Source: Cyclobacteriaceae bacterium YHN15 (lineage in GTDB: Bacteria; Bacteroidota; Bacteroidia; Cytophagales; Cyclobacteriaceae). From it: a DNA stretch of 64,000 nt. The DNA is taken from assembly GCA_003797895.1 (NCBI GenBank), contig RKQB01000007.1, positions 1-64,000 on the forward strand. The letters run 5' to 3'. Both the position numbers and the translations under genes were made by a program. The notes under the pieces were generated by a model, which saw only the letters and a list, made by a program, of their open reading frames with translations, was not told the origin of the DNA and did not search any database. This document shows positions 17,529 to 26,474 of this stretch, piece by piece (position 1 is the first letter of the stretch; each line of letters begins with the position of its first letter).

Positions 17529-18917
17529 TCAGCCCCCTTCCTGTGGTGTACCAAATACACCCAAAAGATCAAGCAATACCAAAGCAATAACAACAGGACA
17601 TACCCATTTGATAAAGAAAATCCAAGCTTTCCTTGAAAACCCTTTAAATCCCGGCGATCCAAGAGCGAGTTCATTAGCAAAATCACTGATTTTTTTAACC
17701 CATCCTGTGTACAAACTCAACATCAAACAGATCACCACTACAGCTACTGTTCCGAATGTAAAATCCATAATGTCAAAAAATCCGATTTTAGTATTTCCTA
17801 AAAATGATAAAGACATACTGTTGAATATACTCCCTTCGATAGAAGACAAAGCAGAAGGAACTGAAAGAGCCATGGCTGAAATACCAACTATCCAAGCTGA
17901 TTTTTTTCTGCTCCATTTTCTATCATCAATCAAATATGCTACTGGAACCTCCAGCATGGAAATGGTGGAGGTCAAGGCAGCAACCATCAACAGTAGGAAA
18001 AACATTCCTCCAATAATGTTGCCACCCGGCATCGCATCAAACACTCTTGGTAGTACATCAAAAACTAAAGCAGGACCAGCAGCAGGATCTTTTCCAGGAA
18101 GTAATGCAAACAATGCAGGAAATACCATAAGACCGCCCATCAAAGCCACCACAGTATCCATACCTGCTATCCAGCCAGAGGAGGATACAATATTTCCACT
18201 CTTAGGAAGGTATGAACCAAAAGTAATCATCAGGCCCCATCCTACAGACATGGAAAAGAAAGCCTGTCCCAATGCCTGAAGGACAACTTTAGAATTGATC
18301 TTAGAAAAATCAGGATTCAGATAATAATCAATGCCAGCACTTGCACCCTCTAAAGTAACACTTCTTCCTGCAATAAACACTACAATGATCAATAACAATG
18401 GCATCAAAAACTTAGCAGCTTTCTCAATACCTCCAGATACTCCTCCCAAGACAATACCTATTGTCATCAATATAAAGATAAATGTCAAAGGAATGATATA
18501 CATAGGAGTTTGTTGAAATTCCTCAAAATCAACGGGTATATTGACCACTTCTGTAAAAATATAACCAAGAGTCCAGCCGGCAATCACTGAATAATAACTC
18601 AAAACAAAAAAACAAACCAAGACACACAGGATACCGGCAAGTTGCCAAAATTTGTTCCCTCCCGTACCTCTGATAGCTCCGATAGGATTTTTACCAGATA
18701 ATCTTCCCAAGGAAATTTCATTCAGTAAAAGTGGGAGCCCTATCAAAATAACACAGAGCACATAAACAAAAACAAAAGCGCCTCCACCATTTTGCCCTGT
18801 CAGGTATGGAAACCTCCAAATATTCCCCAAACCAACTGCAGATCCGGCTGCTGCCATTATAAAACCCAAACTGGATCCCCACTGGCCTCTGCCTTGGGTT
18901 TCTGAACTTACCGCCAT
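17529..18917 (-). CDS. Sodium-dependent transporter, NSS (SNF) family
   Basis: A 462-residue polytopic membrane protein of the neurotransmitter:sodium symporter family. It opens with the family signature GNIWRFPYLTGQNGGGAF (TM1, the unwound Na+/substrate site) and shows about 11-12 hydrophobic segments, as in bacterial LeuT/MhsT-like members. Such carriers import amino acids with Na+. The substrate is not predictable. It is monocistronic, with a 190-bp gap to the cyclophilin gene upstream and a strong terminator downstream. Confidence 0.92.
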   Translation of the reverse strand: MAVSSETQGRGQWGSSLGFIMAAAGSAVGLGNIWRFPYLTGQNGGGAFVFVYVLCVILIGLPLLLNEISLGRLSGKNPIGAIRGTGGNKFWQLAGILCVLVCFFVLSYYSVIAGWTLGYIFTEVVNIPVDFEEFQQTPMYIIPLTFIFILMTIGIVLGGVSGGIEKAAKFLMPLLLIIVVFIAGRSVTLEGASAGIDYYLNPDFSKINSKVVLQALGQAFFSMSVGWGLMITFGSYLPKSGNIVSSSGWIAGMDTVVALMGGLMVFPALFALLPGKDPAAGPALVFDVLPRVFDAMPGGNIIGGMFFLLLMVAALTSTISMLEVPVAYLIDDRKWSRKKSAWIVGISAMALSVPSALSSIEGSIFNSMSLSFLGNTKIGFFDIMDFTFGTVAVVVICLMLSLYTGWVKKISDFANELALGSPGFKGFSRKAWIFFIKWVCPVVIALVLLDLLGVFGTPQEGG

Positions 18918-19111
18918 ACTTTCTCGATTAGTGTTTTTTAATTAAAATTTAATGATTAAGAATCGGCTAATTTAATTTGTTTTGATAAAATAGCAATTCC
19001 ATCTATAAAACTTTTGGAAGATTACCAATTATATCCTAAAACCCTTATTCACACATTCCAATTTTCTTTGACCTGGTTAGCAAATGAAAAATAAGGATTT
19101 GAAAGTTGGCT

Positions 19112-19951
19112 TTATTTGTATTCATGACCAAATTCTTTGGTGATTTTCGATTTTCTCAATTCCTCCACACTTACGATCATAAAAATTGATTCTAGTGGTT
19201 TGTCCCTTTGGCCTGTCTTTACTGATGCAATTCTTTCCATTACATCAAAGCCAGCGATTACTTTTCCGAAAACAGTATATTCTGTATCCAAATGTGGGGT
19301 TCCTCCTATTGTTGTGTAAGCATCTATTTGCTCTTTTGTAAAAGGCTTTTCCAAACTTATGCTGTAGAATTGCTCCAAATTGGTTTTCTCCTTTAACATC
19401 AAATGATTGAGTGAATCAAATTCCTCCTCTTCATAGAGACGACTGTATTCATTTTTCAATTCCACATTGCTGCTTAATTGGATATAATTAAAGAATGTTT
19501 CTGAAAGTAGCTTCATATCAGTTATCAATTCTTCTCTTTCATACACTTTTCCCTGTACAATATAAAATTGGGAACCACTGGAGCGCCTAGCCGGATTGAT
19601 ATTATTCCCTTGCCTGGCAGCAGCAATCATGCCTTTGCTATGAAAAAAGCCAGGAACAATTTCAGCGGCTACCGTTGGCCATTGGTCTTGGGGCAGCCCC
19701 TCCTTTCCAAAAACATCTCCCCCCTGAATCATGAAATTTTGAATTACCCTATGAAACTCTGTGGAGTCAAATCTTCCTGCTTGGGCCAACTCAATAAAAT
19801 TCTTCTTATGCAGTGGGGTTTCATCAAAAAGAACAGCATACATATCACCATGTTTGGTGTGGATTTTTATCAGATAATCTTTTTCTGAAGCACATGAAAC
19901 AAGGGTCAGAATAAGGTATATTGCTGGGATAATTGACTTTAATAGTTTCAT
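19112..19951 (-). CDS. Cyclophilin-type peptidyl-prolyl isomerase lipoprotein
   Basis: A 279-residue PPIase anchored as a lipoprotein: signal with lipobox LVSC, Cys20. The cyclophilin core is recognisable: FHRVIQNFMIQGGD with the catalytic Arg, SGSQFYIV, then FGKVIAGFDVMERIA. Between strand GSQFYIVQG and the FGKV segment lies an insert of about 75 charged, helical residues not found in minimal cyclophilins. It helps envelope protein folding. Its ATG overlaps the hemC stop by 4 bp, so it is cotranslated at the tail of the RimK-HemC cluster. Confidence 0.9.
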   Translation of the reverse strand: MKLLKSIIPAIYLILTLVSCASEKDYLIKIHTKHGDMYAVLFDETPLHKKNFIELAQAGRFDSTEFHRVIQNFMIQGGDVFGKEGLPQDQWPTVAAEIVPGFFHSKGMIAAARQGNNINPARRSSGSQFYIVQGKVYEREELITDMKLLSETFFNYIQLSSNVELKNEYSRLYEEEEFDSLNHLMLKEKTNLEQFYSISLEKPFTKEQIDAYTTIGGTPHLDTEYTVFGKVIAGFDVMERIASVKTGQRDKPLESIFMIVSVEELRKSKITKEFGHEYK

Positions 19952-20886
19952 TTTTTTAGTACTGATTTTATATCCTTTAAAATCTTGTCTCCTCCACTGG
20001 CAAGGACTAATGCGGCCAGACTTTCCCCAAGTTGCTCAGCATCTTCGGGATCGCCCTTTACATGGTGTACCAATCTTTCCTCACCGTTAAGACTAACAAT
20101 TCCACCTTTAAGATAAAGGTGACCTTCTTTGATTTCGGCAAGGGCAAAAACAGGAATACTACATCCCCCTTCCAATACCCTTAAATAACTTCTTTCTGCA
20201 ATGAGTCGGTATCCTGATTCCAGATGATGGCAGGCCTCCACGATCAATTCTTTGATTTCAGAATCCAAAATAACGGCAGATTCTATCGCTACACTTCCCT
20301 GGCCTACTGCCGGTGTAAACTCCTCCAAGGAAAGTTCCTGACGAATCAAATCATCATACCCCATCCTGTGTGCCCCTGCATAGGCTAGCAAAAGTGCATC
20401 ACAGATTCCAGATTCCATTTTGGAAATCCGGGTCTGCAGATTTCCCCTCACCTCTACTGTTTGAATGTGGGGATAAAAATGTTTTAAGGTAGCTATTCTA
20501 CGGGTAGAAGATGTTCCCAAAACCAAAGGTTTTGAGAAATCTTTATGGTCAATGTCAGGTTTATGACTGAGAATGATATCATTAACTTTTTCTCTTTCAG
20601 TAAATGCAATCAATTCGAACCCTTCCGGCAACCTGGATTGCATGTCTTTGGCACTGTGCACTGCAATATCAATCACTCCGGAGGCCAGCTTTTCTTCCAA
20701 CTCTTCTGTAAAAACCCCTTTACTGCCTATTTTAGCGATGGAAACATCCAAGATTTTATCTCCTTTTGTCTCAATCACCACAATTTCTGATTCCAGTCCC
20801 TTGGTCCTCAGTAAATCTGCCACATAATATGCCTGCCAAAGTGCAAGCTTACTACCTCTAGTGCCTATCCGGATTATTCTGCTCAT
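19948..20886 (-). CDS. hemC: Hydroxymethylbilane synthase (porphobilinogen deaminase)
   Basis: A 312-residue cytosolic enzyme that polymerises four porphobilinogens into hydroxymethylbilane in haem synthesis. It begins RIGTRGSKLALWQ as the family does. Asp81 in HSAKDM is the catalytic acid, and Cys242 in LEGGCSIP carries the dipyrromethane cofactor. The gene starts 29 bp inside the 3' end of rimK and overlaps the cyclophilin gene at its own end. The other haem genes here (hemE 41989, hemB 50111) are unlinked. Confidence 0.95.
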   Translation of the reverse strand: MSRIIRIGTRGSKLALWQAYYVADLLRTKGLESEIVVIETKGDKILDVSIAKIGSKGVFTEELEEKLASGVIDIAVHSAKDMQSRLPEGFELIAFTEREKVNDIILSHKPDIDHKDFSKPLVLGTSSTRRIATLKHFYPHIQTVEVRGNLQTRISKMESGICDALLLAYAGAHRMGYDDLIRQELSLEEFTPAVGQGSVAIESAVILDSEIKELIVEACHHLESGYRLIAERSYLRVLEGGCSIPVFALAEIKEGHLYLKGGIVSLNGEERLVHHVKGDPEDAEQLGESLAALVLASGGDKILKDIKSVLKK

Positions 20887-21790
20887 TTTTCAACTTTCTT
20901 TTATTGGCTCTCTTTTGAACCGAATTCTCTATAAATTTGACAATTTCGCCGGCGATATTTACCCCTGTTGCTTTTTCAATCCCTTCAAGTCCTGGACTGC
21001 TGTTCACCTCTAAAATCAATGGACCTCTTTCAGATTGGAGCATATCCACCCCTGCAATATGCAAACCCAGGGCTTTTGCGGCGTCTAAAGCTGCTGATTT
21101 TTCTTCTTTACTCAATTTTATTATACTGGCTATTCCTCCTCTGTGAAGGTTGGACCGGAATTCTCCTTCAGCCCCTTGCCTTTTCATAGCCCCTACTACC
21201 TTCCCATTGACAACAAATGCCCTGATATCTGCTCCCTTGGCCTCTTTAATGAATTCCTGTACAATAATTCTGGCTTTCAATCCATGAAATGCCTCGATTA
21301 CAGATTGTCCTGCTTTTTTTGTTTCTGCCAACACCACGCCCAAACCCTGGGTACCTTCCAGCAATTTAATAATCAAAGGGGCACCGCCAACCCTTTCAAT
21401 CAAGGCTTTCTCTCCTCCTTTGGAAAAATTGGTGAAGGCTGTTTTTGGCATACCAAGGCCTGCTTTAGACAGAATCTGTAAGCTTCTCAGTTTATCCCTG
21501 CTTCTCACGATGGCCTGTGAATCATTGGCTGAAAAAACACCCATCAATTCAAACTGCCTCACTACGGCCGTTCCATAAAAAGTGACAGAAGCTCCTATCC
21601 TCGGAATAATAGCATCCACATCGGCAAGTTTTTCACCTTTAAATATAATCGTAGGTCCCTCCTGTTCAATGATCAGGTCGCAAATCGAATGGTCCACGAC
21701 CAAGGCCTCATGACCGGAATCCCTGATTGCTTCGACCAATCGCCTTGTAGAATATAAATGGGGGTTTCTGGATAAAACCGCTATTCTCAT
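20858..21790 (-). CDS. rimK: RimK-type ATP-grasp ligase
   Basis: A 310-residue ATP-grasp enzyme of the RimK family, which adds glutamate residues to the C-terminus of ribosomal protein S6 in model organisms. Visible: the N-terminal segment RIAVLSRNPHLYSTRRL, the ATP-grasp core with FIKEAKGADIRAFVV, and the Mg-binding LEVNSSPGLEGIEKATG near the end. It overlaps the RimB-type protease gene by 4 bp upstream and hemC by 29 bp downstream. The pairing with a RimB-like protease supports a ribosome-modification role. Confidence 0.92.
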   Translation of the reverse strand: MRIAVLSRNPHLYSTRRLVEAIRDSGHEALVVDHSICDLIIEQEGPTIIFKGEKLADVDAIIPRIGASVTFYGTAVVRQFELMGVFSANDSQAIVRSRDKLRSLQILSKAGLGMPKTAFTNFSKGGEKALIERVGGAPLIIKLLEGTQGLGVVLAETKKAGQSVIEAFHGLKARIIVQEFIKEAKGADIRAFVVNGKVVGAMKRQGAEGEFRSNLHRGGIASIIKLSKEEKSAALDAAKALGLHIAGVDMLQSERGPLILEVNSSPGLEGIEKATGVNIAGEIVKFIENSVQKRANKRKLKNEQNNPDRH

Positions 21791-22218
21791 TTTTTTGATT
21801 TTTTTGATAAATTGATTTGCTGTACATCAACTAAAAACTTTCCTCTCAACATTTTCCTTCCCAAGAGAATAGGGTTCTTCATTTTTGACCTATCGGAGAG
21901 TGTAAATTCCATTTCAAACTCTTCTCCAAACATAATTACTTTTGTGCTGACTTTATACCTTACTTCTTCCTGTCCGAATGAGTTCTTGACTTTTTTTTGG
22001 GTATAACTTTCAGTTCTGATTATCCTCCCGTTATACTTTCGATGTCTTGGGTGCAGAACGGTAAAATATAAAACTTGCCGGCCCCCTTCTTCTTTTTCTT
22101 CACAATATTCGCAATGAATGGAAGAGGTGTATGCACCAGTGTCAATTTTCCCTGAAACATTTCTAAGACCCCATTCCGGGAGAGAAATCTTTTCTCTTCT
22201 ACCGATTGTTTTTTTCAT
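21787..22218 (-). CDS. RimB-type retropepsin-like aspartic protease (ATP-dependent zinc protease family)
   Basis: A 143-residue protein of the PF05618 family. The aspartic-protease-like motif is KIDTGAYTSSIHC, with DTGA at 26-29. A cysteine-containing segment EYCEEKEE follows. In Pseudomonas a protein of this family (RimB) works with RimK to control S6 glutamation. Here it sits directly before rimK with an ATGA overlap, and its ATG shares one base with the holB stop (TAATG). The family name 'zinc protease' is historical; the sequence looks retropepsin-like. Confidence 0.85.
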   Translation of the reverse strand: MKKTIGRREKISLPEWGLRNVSGKIDTGAYTSSIHCEYCEEKEEGGRQVLYFTVLHPRHRKYNGRIIRTESYTQKKVKNSFGQEEVRYKVSTKVIMFGEEFEMEFTLSDRSKMKNPILLGRKMLRGKFLVDVQQINLSKKSKK

Positions 22219-23366
22219 TAAGAAGCGGTTTGAAGGGGTTTCAAAATCCTGGCAATTTTAAAAGATAGGTCGGCGTATAATATTTTGGCATTGGCATTCC
22301 TTTCGAGATGGTAATAGGCCTGATTGATGACTTCATAAATCTTGACCAATTTATCCTCATCCAAAACATTTACACCTAGTTTATGGATAAAATCCCTATC
22401 CGATTCTGCACTTCTCATCAGTCCAAATAGCTTGTTCTTATCCAAGAGTACCTCTCGAATGACATTTATAGCACTTAATAACAGTGACTTTTGAGCTTCT
22501 TTATCCCTTCCGCTAAAATTTTCAACAAAAGCCATCATTTCATTTATCTGAATTGAATAACAGACGCGGAGCCAATCTCTGATCAGTGCGGTATTTTCAT
22601 CTTCTACCTGATCAACCATTCTATAAGCCTCCCTCATGTTTCCGTCTGCCAATTGAGCAATCTGGATGGCTGCTTCTCCTGAGCATAGCCCTTCCTGGAC
22701 CAGATGGGCCATTATTTCTTCATCTGAAAAGGCCCTTACCATAATTTTTTGGGTTCTGGAAAGTATAGTAGTCAGCAACTGTTCGGGCTGAGAAGTGACC
22801 AATAGAAAAACAGTCTTTTCTGCCGGCTCTTCCAAAATTTTAAGCAAAGCATTGGCTGCTGCTGTATGCATGAATTCAGGGGACCAGATCAACATGATTT
22901 TATAACCACCCTCAAATGATTTTAATGATAGGGTTTTTATTATCTGCCGGGCAGCCGCTTTTGATATATTCAGTTGTTTCTTTTCAAAATCATTCAGGTA
23001 AATCCAATCTGAAATACTAGCATAGGGTGTATTTATAGCAAAGCTTCTAAATGAAATCACATAATCTACTTTCTTTTTTTCATCTTCCTCCTCCTTTTCT
23101 TTTCCTTCTCCAGGCAGGGGAAAGGAAAAATTGATATCAGGATGTACCAGTTTTGCCATCTTTTGACAAGAAGGGCATTCCCCACAGGAATCTTGATCGC
23201 CTGGATTTTCACAATGGAGATATGTGGCCAAGGCCAAGGCCATTTTCAGGCTGGGTGAGCCTTCAGGACCATGAAATAACAAGGCATGGGCAAGGTGATT
23301 ATTCCTTACGGCCTGAATAATTTTCTCTTTGACTTCTTCAAGTCCGGGTATGGAAGAAAACAGCAT
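22218..23366 (-). CDS. holB: DNA polymerase III delta' subunit (clamp loader)
   Basis: A 382-residue AAA+ clamp-loader subunit. The P-loop region FHGPEGSPSLKMALA lacks the GK(S/T) needed for ATP binding, as expected for delta'. A four-Cys zinc module is present at Cys52, Cys61, Cys64 and Cys67, and EEPAEKTVFLLVTSQPEQLLTTI-type text with SRTQ forms the SRC-like motif. It acts in loading the sliding clamp at the replisome. It is cotranscribed with the RimB/RimK genes through a TAATG joint and lies 6 bp after the GlmU-like gene. Confidence 0.9.
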   Translation of the reverse strand: MLFSSIPGLEEVKEKIIQAVRNNHLAHALLFHGPEGSPSLKMALALATYLHCENPGDQDSCGECPSCQKMAKLVHPDINFSFPLPGEGKEKEEEDEKKKVDYVISFRSFAINTPYASISDWIYLNDFEKKQLNISKAAARQIIKTLSLKSFEGGYKIMLIWSPEFMHTAAANALLKILEEPAEKTVFLLVTSQPEQLLTTILSRTQKIMVRAFSDEEIMAHLVQEGLCSGEAAIQIAQLADGNMREAYRMVDQVEDENTALIRDWLRVCYSIQINEMMAFVENFSGRDKEAQKSLLLSAINVIREVLLDKNKLFGLMRSAESDRDFIHKLGVNVLDEDKLVKIYEVINQAYYHLERNANAKILYADLSFKIARILKPLQTAS

Positions 23367-23372
23367 AAAATA

Positions 23373-24572
23373 TTATCCTTCTTTGTCCCAAATACGGTAA
23401 TGTCTGGTCAATTCGAAAACCTTTTGGATGATTTCTTTTTCAACAGCATTGTATTCAAGGCCTCTACGCCCCATGACAGCTATGGCAACCTCTTCAAATT
23501 TTCTTACCTGGAAGGTAGTGAAACCTGAAGCCCCACCCCATGCAAATGATGGGATAAAATTTCTTGGAAACCCATCTCCAAAGATATTGGCTCCAACCCC
23601 TACAACAGTCCCTGTATTAAACATGGTGTTAATTCCGCACTTTGAATGGTCTCCCATCATAAGGCCACAAAATTGTAACCCAGTATTGGTAAATCCCCCT
23701 TTGGTGTAATCCCAGATTTTCACTGGCGCATAATTATTCTTTAGGTTTGAATTATTGGAATCAGCACCTATATTGCACCACTCCCCAAGTACTGCATTTC
23801 CAAGAAAGCCTTCGTGCCCCTTGTTACTAAATCCAAAAATAACCGAGTTGGAAACTTCACCTCCAACTTTACAATGTGGACCAATGGTGGTATCCCCGCG
23901 CATTTTTGCCCCCATATTCACCGTAGAGCCTTCACACAAAGCAAATGGACCACGGATTAAGGCGCCTTCCTGGATTTCTGTGTTTTTCCCTATATATATT
24001 GGGCCGGCCTCCGCATTGAGTACAGCAGCTTTTATTTTGGCCCCAGATTCAATGAATATATTAGATTCATTATAAAGTATAGAATGTCTGTCAGGATTGG
24101 GTTGTGAAGTTTTGCCTGATGTCAACAGCCTGAAATCATTTCTAAGTTCCTTACCGTTGAATTGAAAAATGTGCCAATTCTTTTGAATAATTGTCAAATC
24201 TTCCTCAAAATCAAGTACTGATAGCGACTTGGCCATTTCCGGATGGAATGAGGCTGACTGTTCGACAAAAGTTGCCAGCAAGATGTTATGCTGATATAGT
24301 GCCTGACCCTTTTTCAGTTCTTTGATTTTTTTCCAAAGCTCAGGACTGGGACAAACTGCTCCATTGACCATGATAGCTGGACCTTCTTTTTTTGTAAACT
24401 TGGCAGAAAGATAATCCTGAGTCAAAAACCCGGGAGCCTCTCCGGTATACCGTCCCCATTTTTCAGAGATTTTTTGGATACCCACTCGTATTTCCGCTAC
24501 TGGTCTTGTAAAAGTAAAGGGTAATAAAGAACCCCGGATGGCGGGGTCATCAAATAAAATGATATTGTCCAT
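23373..24572 (-). CDS. GlmU-like putative sugar nucleotidyltransferase
   Basis: A 399-residue protein with an N-terminal half that is a degenerate nucleotidyltransferase-like domain (begins NIILFDDPAIRGSLLPFTFTRP, followed by RVGI) and a C-terminal left-handed beta-helix (hexapeptide repeats such as GPIYIGKNTEIQEGALIRG and GPHCKVGGEVSN). In Bacteroidota this group is annotated as 'GlmU family' or glucose-1-phosphate thymidylyltransferase-like. The true substrate is unknown. Upstream, TATTTTTG ends 4 nt before the ATG, predicting a leaderless transcript for the whole cluster. Type B L31 lies just beyond, on the same strand. Confidence 0.82.
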   Translation of the reverse strand: MDNIILFDDPAIRGSLLPFTFTRPVAEIRVGIQKISEKWGRYTGEAPGFLTQDYLSAKFTKKEGPAIMVNGAVCPSPELWKKIKELKKGQALYQHNILLATFVEQSASFHPEMAKSLSVLDFEEDLTIIQKNWHIFQFNGKELRNDFRLLTSGKTSQPNPDRHSILYNESNIFIESGAKIKAAVLNAEAGPIYIGKNTEIQEGALIRGPFALCEGSTVNMGAKMRGDTTIGPHCKVGGEVSNSVIFGFSNKGHEGFLGNAVLGEWCNIGADSNNSNLKNNYAPVKIWDYTKGGFTNTGLQFCGLMMGDHSKCGINTMFNTGTVVGVGANIFGDGFPRNFIPSFAWGGASGFTTFQVRKFEEVAIAVMGRRGLEYNAVEKEIIQKVFELTRHYRIWDKEG

Positions 24573-24576
24573 GGCA

Positions 24577-24584
24577 CAAAAATA
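24577..24584 (-). promoter_or_regulatory. -7 promoter element, probably leaderless, of the GlmU-like gene
   Basis: TATTTTTG on the minus strand (full TAnnTTTG match) ends four bases before the ATG. The start site predicted for such a box falls at or next to the A of the ATG. No convincing TTG -33 box is seen. Confidence 0.5.
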
Positions 24585-24776
24585 AAAAAGTCTTCCGGAA
24601 AACCACTCCCCGAAGTTCTAACTCTTGTGATATGAAAAAATACTTCTTGTTTACACTCTTGTAGAAAGTAAATATATTCTATCCCAACTTTTTACTTTGG
24701 GAGACCATGTCCCTTCCAAAAGCATCCAAGGATTTGTACTGGATCTGGATGATTTATTTGAGGGATTAGACTAAAC

Positions 24777-24812
24777 AAAAAAATCTCCCGATTATGAATA
24801 ACCGGGAGATTT
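24777..24812 (-). terminator. Terminator of the L31 gene
   Basis: A perfect 10-bp stem (24781-24790 with 24803-24812) with seven T on the minus strand (24777-24783), 22 bp after the L31 stop. Confidence 0.85.
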
Positions 24813-24833
24813 AAAAATATCAAGAAATCAAAA

Positions 24834-25079
24834 TTATTTCTTTGCGTATCTTTTGTTGAATTTTTCAACTCGGCCTGCAGTATCCAACAACATCTTTTTT
24901 CCTGTATAAAAAGGATGTGAATTGGAGCTTACTTCGATTTTGTAAACAGGATATTCTTTTCCGTCTTCCCAAACAATCGTCTCACTTGTTTCGATGGTGG
25001 ATTTTGTAAGGAATTTGTAATCACTTGAGGTATCGAAGAAAACGACATCTCTGTAGTTTGGATGAATTTCTTTTTTCAT
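24834..25079 (-). CDS. rpmE2: 50S ribosomal protein L31 type B
   Basis: An 81-residue ribosomal protein, beginning MKKEIHPNYRDVVF and containing SNSHPFYTGKK, the signature of type B L31. It has no CxxC zinc pair, so it is the zinc-independent (C-minus) form. A longer frame upstream to 25124 is rejected because a good promoter (25122-25152) overlaps its first codons. It is monocistronic, with promoter and terminator both visible. Confidence 0.95.
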   Translation of the reverse strand: MKKEIHPNYRDVVFFDTSSDYKFLTKSTIETSETIVWEDGKEYPVYKIEVSSNSHPFYTGKKMLLDTAGRVEKFNKRYAKK

Positions 25080-25121
25080 TGTATTGCTATTTATCTTAGA
25101 TCCCTTTTTTAAAACGAGGCA

Positions 25122-25152
25122 CAAAGTTATTTCTTTTTTGAAATGTATCCAA
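25122..25152 (-). promoter_or_regulatory. Promoter of rpmE2
   Basis: On the minus strand TTG (25150-25152), 20 nt, then TAACTTTG (25122-25129). This is a full -7 match with a spacer one base longer than the usual 19. The predicted leader to the ATG at 25079 is about 40 nt. Confidence 0.65.
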
Positions 25153-25287
25153 ATTGAATGAAGTAATTATTTGGAGTAAAAACCTTTTCATTCAATTTTA
25201 TCTATAGAAAATAGATGAAAAAAATATAACCAAAGAATAGCCATCTGCACATGGTATTTATTCTTCTGTCAATTAGCCGAACTTATC

Positions 25288-26256
25288 CTATTCAAAACTT
25301 TTTCTGAAAAGAGTGACAGAGGGACCCCTAAACTCAATTGGGTTTTGCCTTCCTAATGGTAAAGCACGATCACCGAAATTATACCTGTGCAAAGCATGCC
25401 TTGTTAAGTTTCTGGCACTTCTTCTAAATTGGCTGGAAGCAATGTTAAGCCCCAAATTGGCAAAAACCAAAGGTATCAGCAAATTGCTTGGGGCAGATGA
25501 TTGAAACTGTGGTGAAATAACATACGAAATCACAACAATGTCCACCAACAAACCTGTTATATCCAGTCCAAAGCTGATTTTCTGCTTGTTCAAGGCTTTC
25601 TTATACTCTTCGTAAATTTCCTGATTATCCTGCATCAGAGTCCTAATCCTGGCTTTATCCAGTAGGTTAGGGCCATCATAGATGTCGATTTTTTCTCCCA
25701 GAAAATTTTGTCTGAAATCCATTTTTAAATAAACGCTGCCAATTTGGTCCTCGCTTATCAAATAATTATGATTTTCGATAAGGTTATTGATTTTTCTGAC
25801 CCCATGTCGGTTCATTGACTTTCCTATCGCTGAAATTACCCCACCACCAATTGTCAAAAAAAACCAATTCCTTACAATATCGTTGTTCAGCATGTTTCTA
25901 TTGTTATACGCATAGCCTAAGGCACCCAATACGACGGCTTGACCTCCAAGGTTAAGGAAAGTACCCGTGGTGGTCTTGGTATGCGTTTGGGAAAAATCAT
26001 TGGCATCCCCTGGCATAATTTCCATAAATGCCCTTACCTCATTCGCACTGGCTTTTACCCCATCGATAAAATAAATAGGTTGATTGAAAAAGTTCTCCTT
26101 GAAAGTAATTAGGGGATAGTCAGCGTATTTTTGATCGGAAAAATATTCAAACCTTTTATCCTGAGCCTTTAAATTGATCCCAAAAAAGCAAAAAAATAGA
26201 ACTAGACCAATTTTTCCAATAAATTTTTTAATCGAATAAAAAGGATAAAACGGCAT
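25288..26256 (-). CDS. Exported/envelope protein, unknown function
   Basis: I do not recognise this 322-residue protein. It has a signal-like hydrophobic stretch (residues 14-30) ending K-A-Q. A middle region contains the short hydrophobic segments FLNLGGQAVVLGALGYAY and WFFLTIGGGVISAIG, then a charged region with a coiled-coil-like stretch, and another hydrophobic hairpin near 230-275. Gly-rich pairs of hydrophobic segments suggest membrane association. It stands alone: 210 bp from L31 and about 220 bp from the divergent gene at 26475. It is probably a lineage-specific envelope protein. Confidence 0.7.
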   Translation of the reverse strand: MPFYPFYSIKKFIGKIGLVLFFCFFGINLKAQDKRFEYFSDQKYADYPLITFKENFFNQPIYFIDGVKASANEVRAFMEIMPGDANDFSQTHTKTTTGTFLNLGGQAVVLGALGYAYNNRNMLNNDIVRNWFFLTIGGGVISAIGKSMNRHGVRKINNLIENHNYLISEDQIGSVYLKMDFRQNFLGEKIDIYDGPNLLDKARIRTLMQDNQEIYEEYKKALNKQKISFGLDITGLLVDIVVISYVISPQFQSSAPSNLLIPLVFANLGLNIASSQFRRSARNLTRHALHRYNFGDRALPLGRQNPIEFRGPSVTLFRKSFE

Positions 26257-26447
26257 AATATTGAAAAATTTCTATATTATTTTATTGAAATAAGATGTTG
26301 GAATTTGAATATTAAACAACTATTAAATCTCACAAATTCTTAACAATTAACAAAAATATAATTAAAATCTTAATCGTATATGGTTCAAATTTATTTAGTC
26401 CCCAAAAAAAAATCTTGAATTAACAGGAAGTTTGAGATTCTTTAGTT

Positions 26448-26466
26448 TACTTTGTATTTCAAAGTA
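26448..26466. promoter_or_regulatory. Candidate operator: perfect inverted repeat before the 26475 operon
   Basis: TACTTTG (26448-26454), a 5-nt spacer, then CAAAGTA (26460-26466): a perfect 7-bp inverted repeat ending 8 bp before the ATG at 26475. The left arm also resembles a -7 box (TTACTTTG, one mismatch from TAnnTTTG). A winged-helix regulator is encoded in the same operon, so autoregulation is a natural reading; it is an inference. Confidence 0.55.
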
Positions 26467-26474
26467 CTTTTAAA

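Noticed and set aside
17608..18279. Plus-strand frame of about 220 codons
   Set aside because: Antisense shadow of the NSS transporter; composition is typical of an antisense frame.
25080..25124. 15-codon extension of L31
   Set aside because: It overlaps the promoter; the L31 family starts at MKKEIHPNY.
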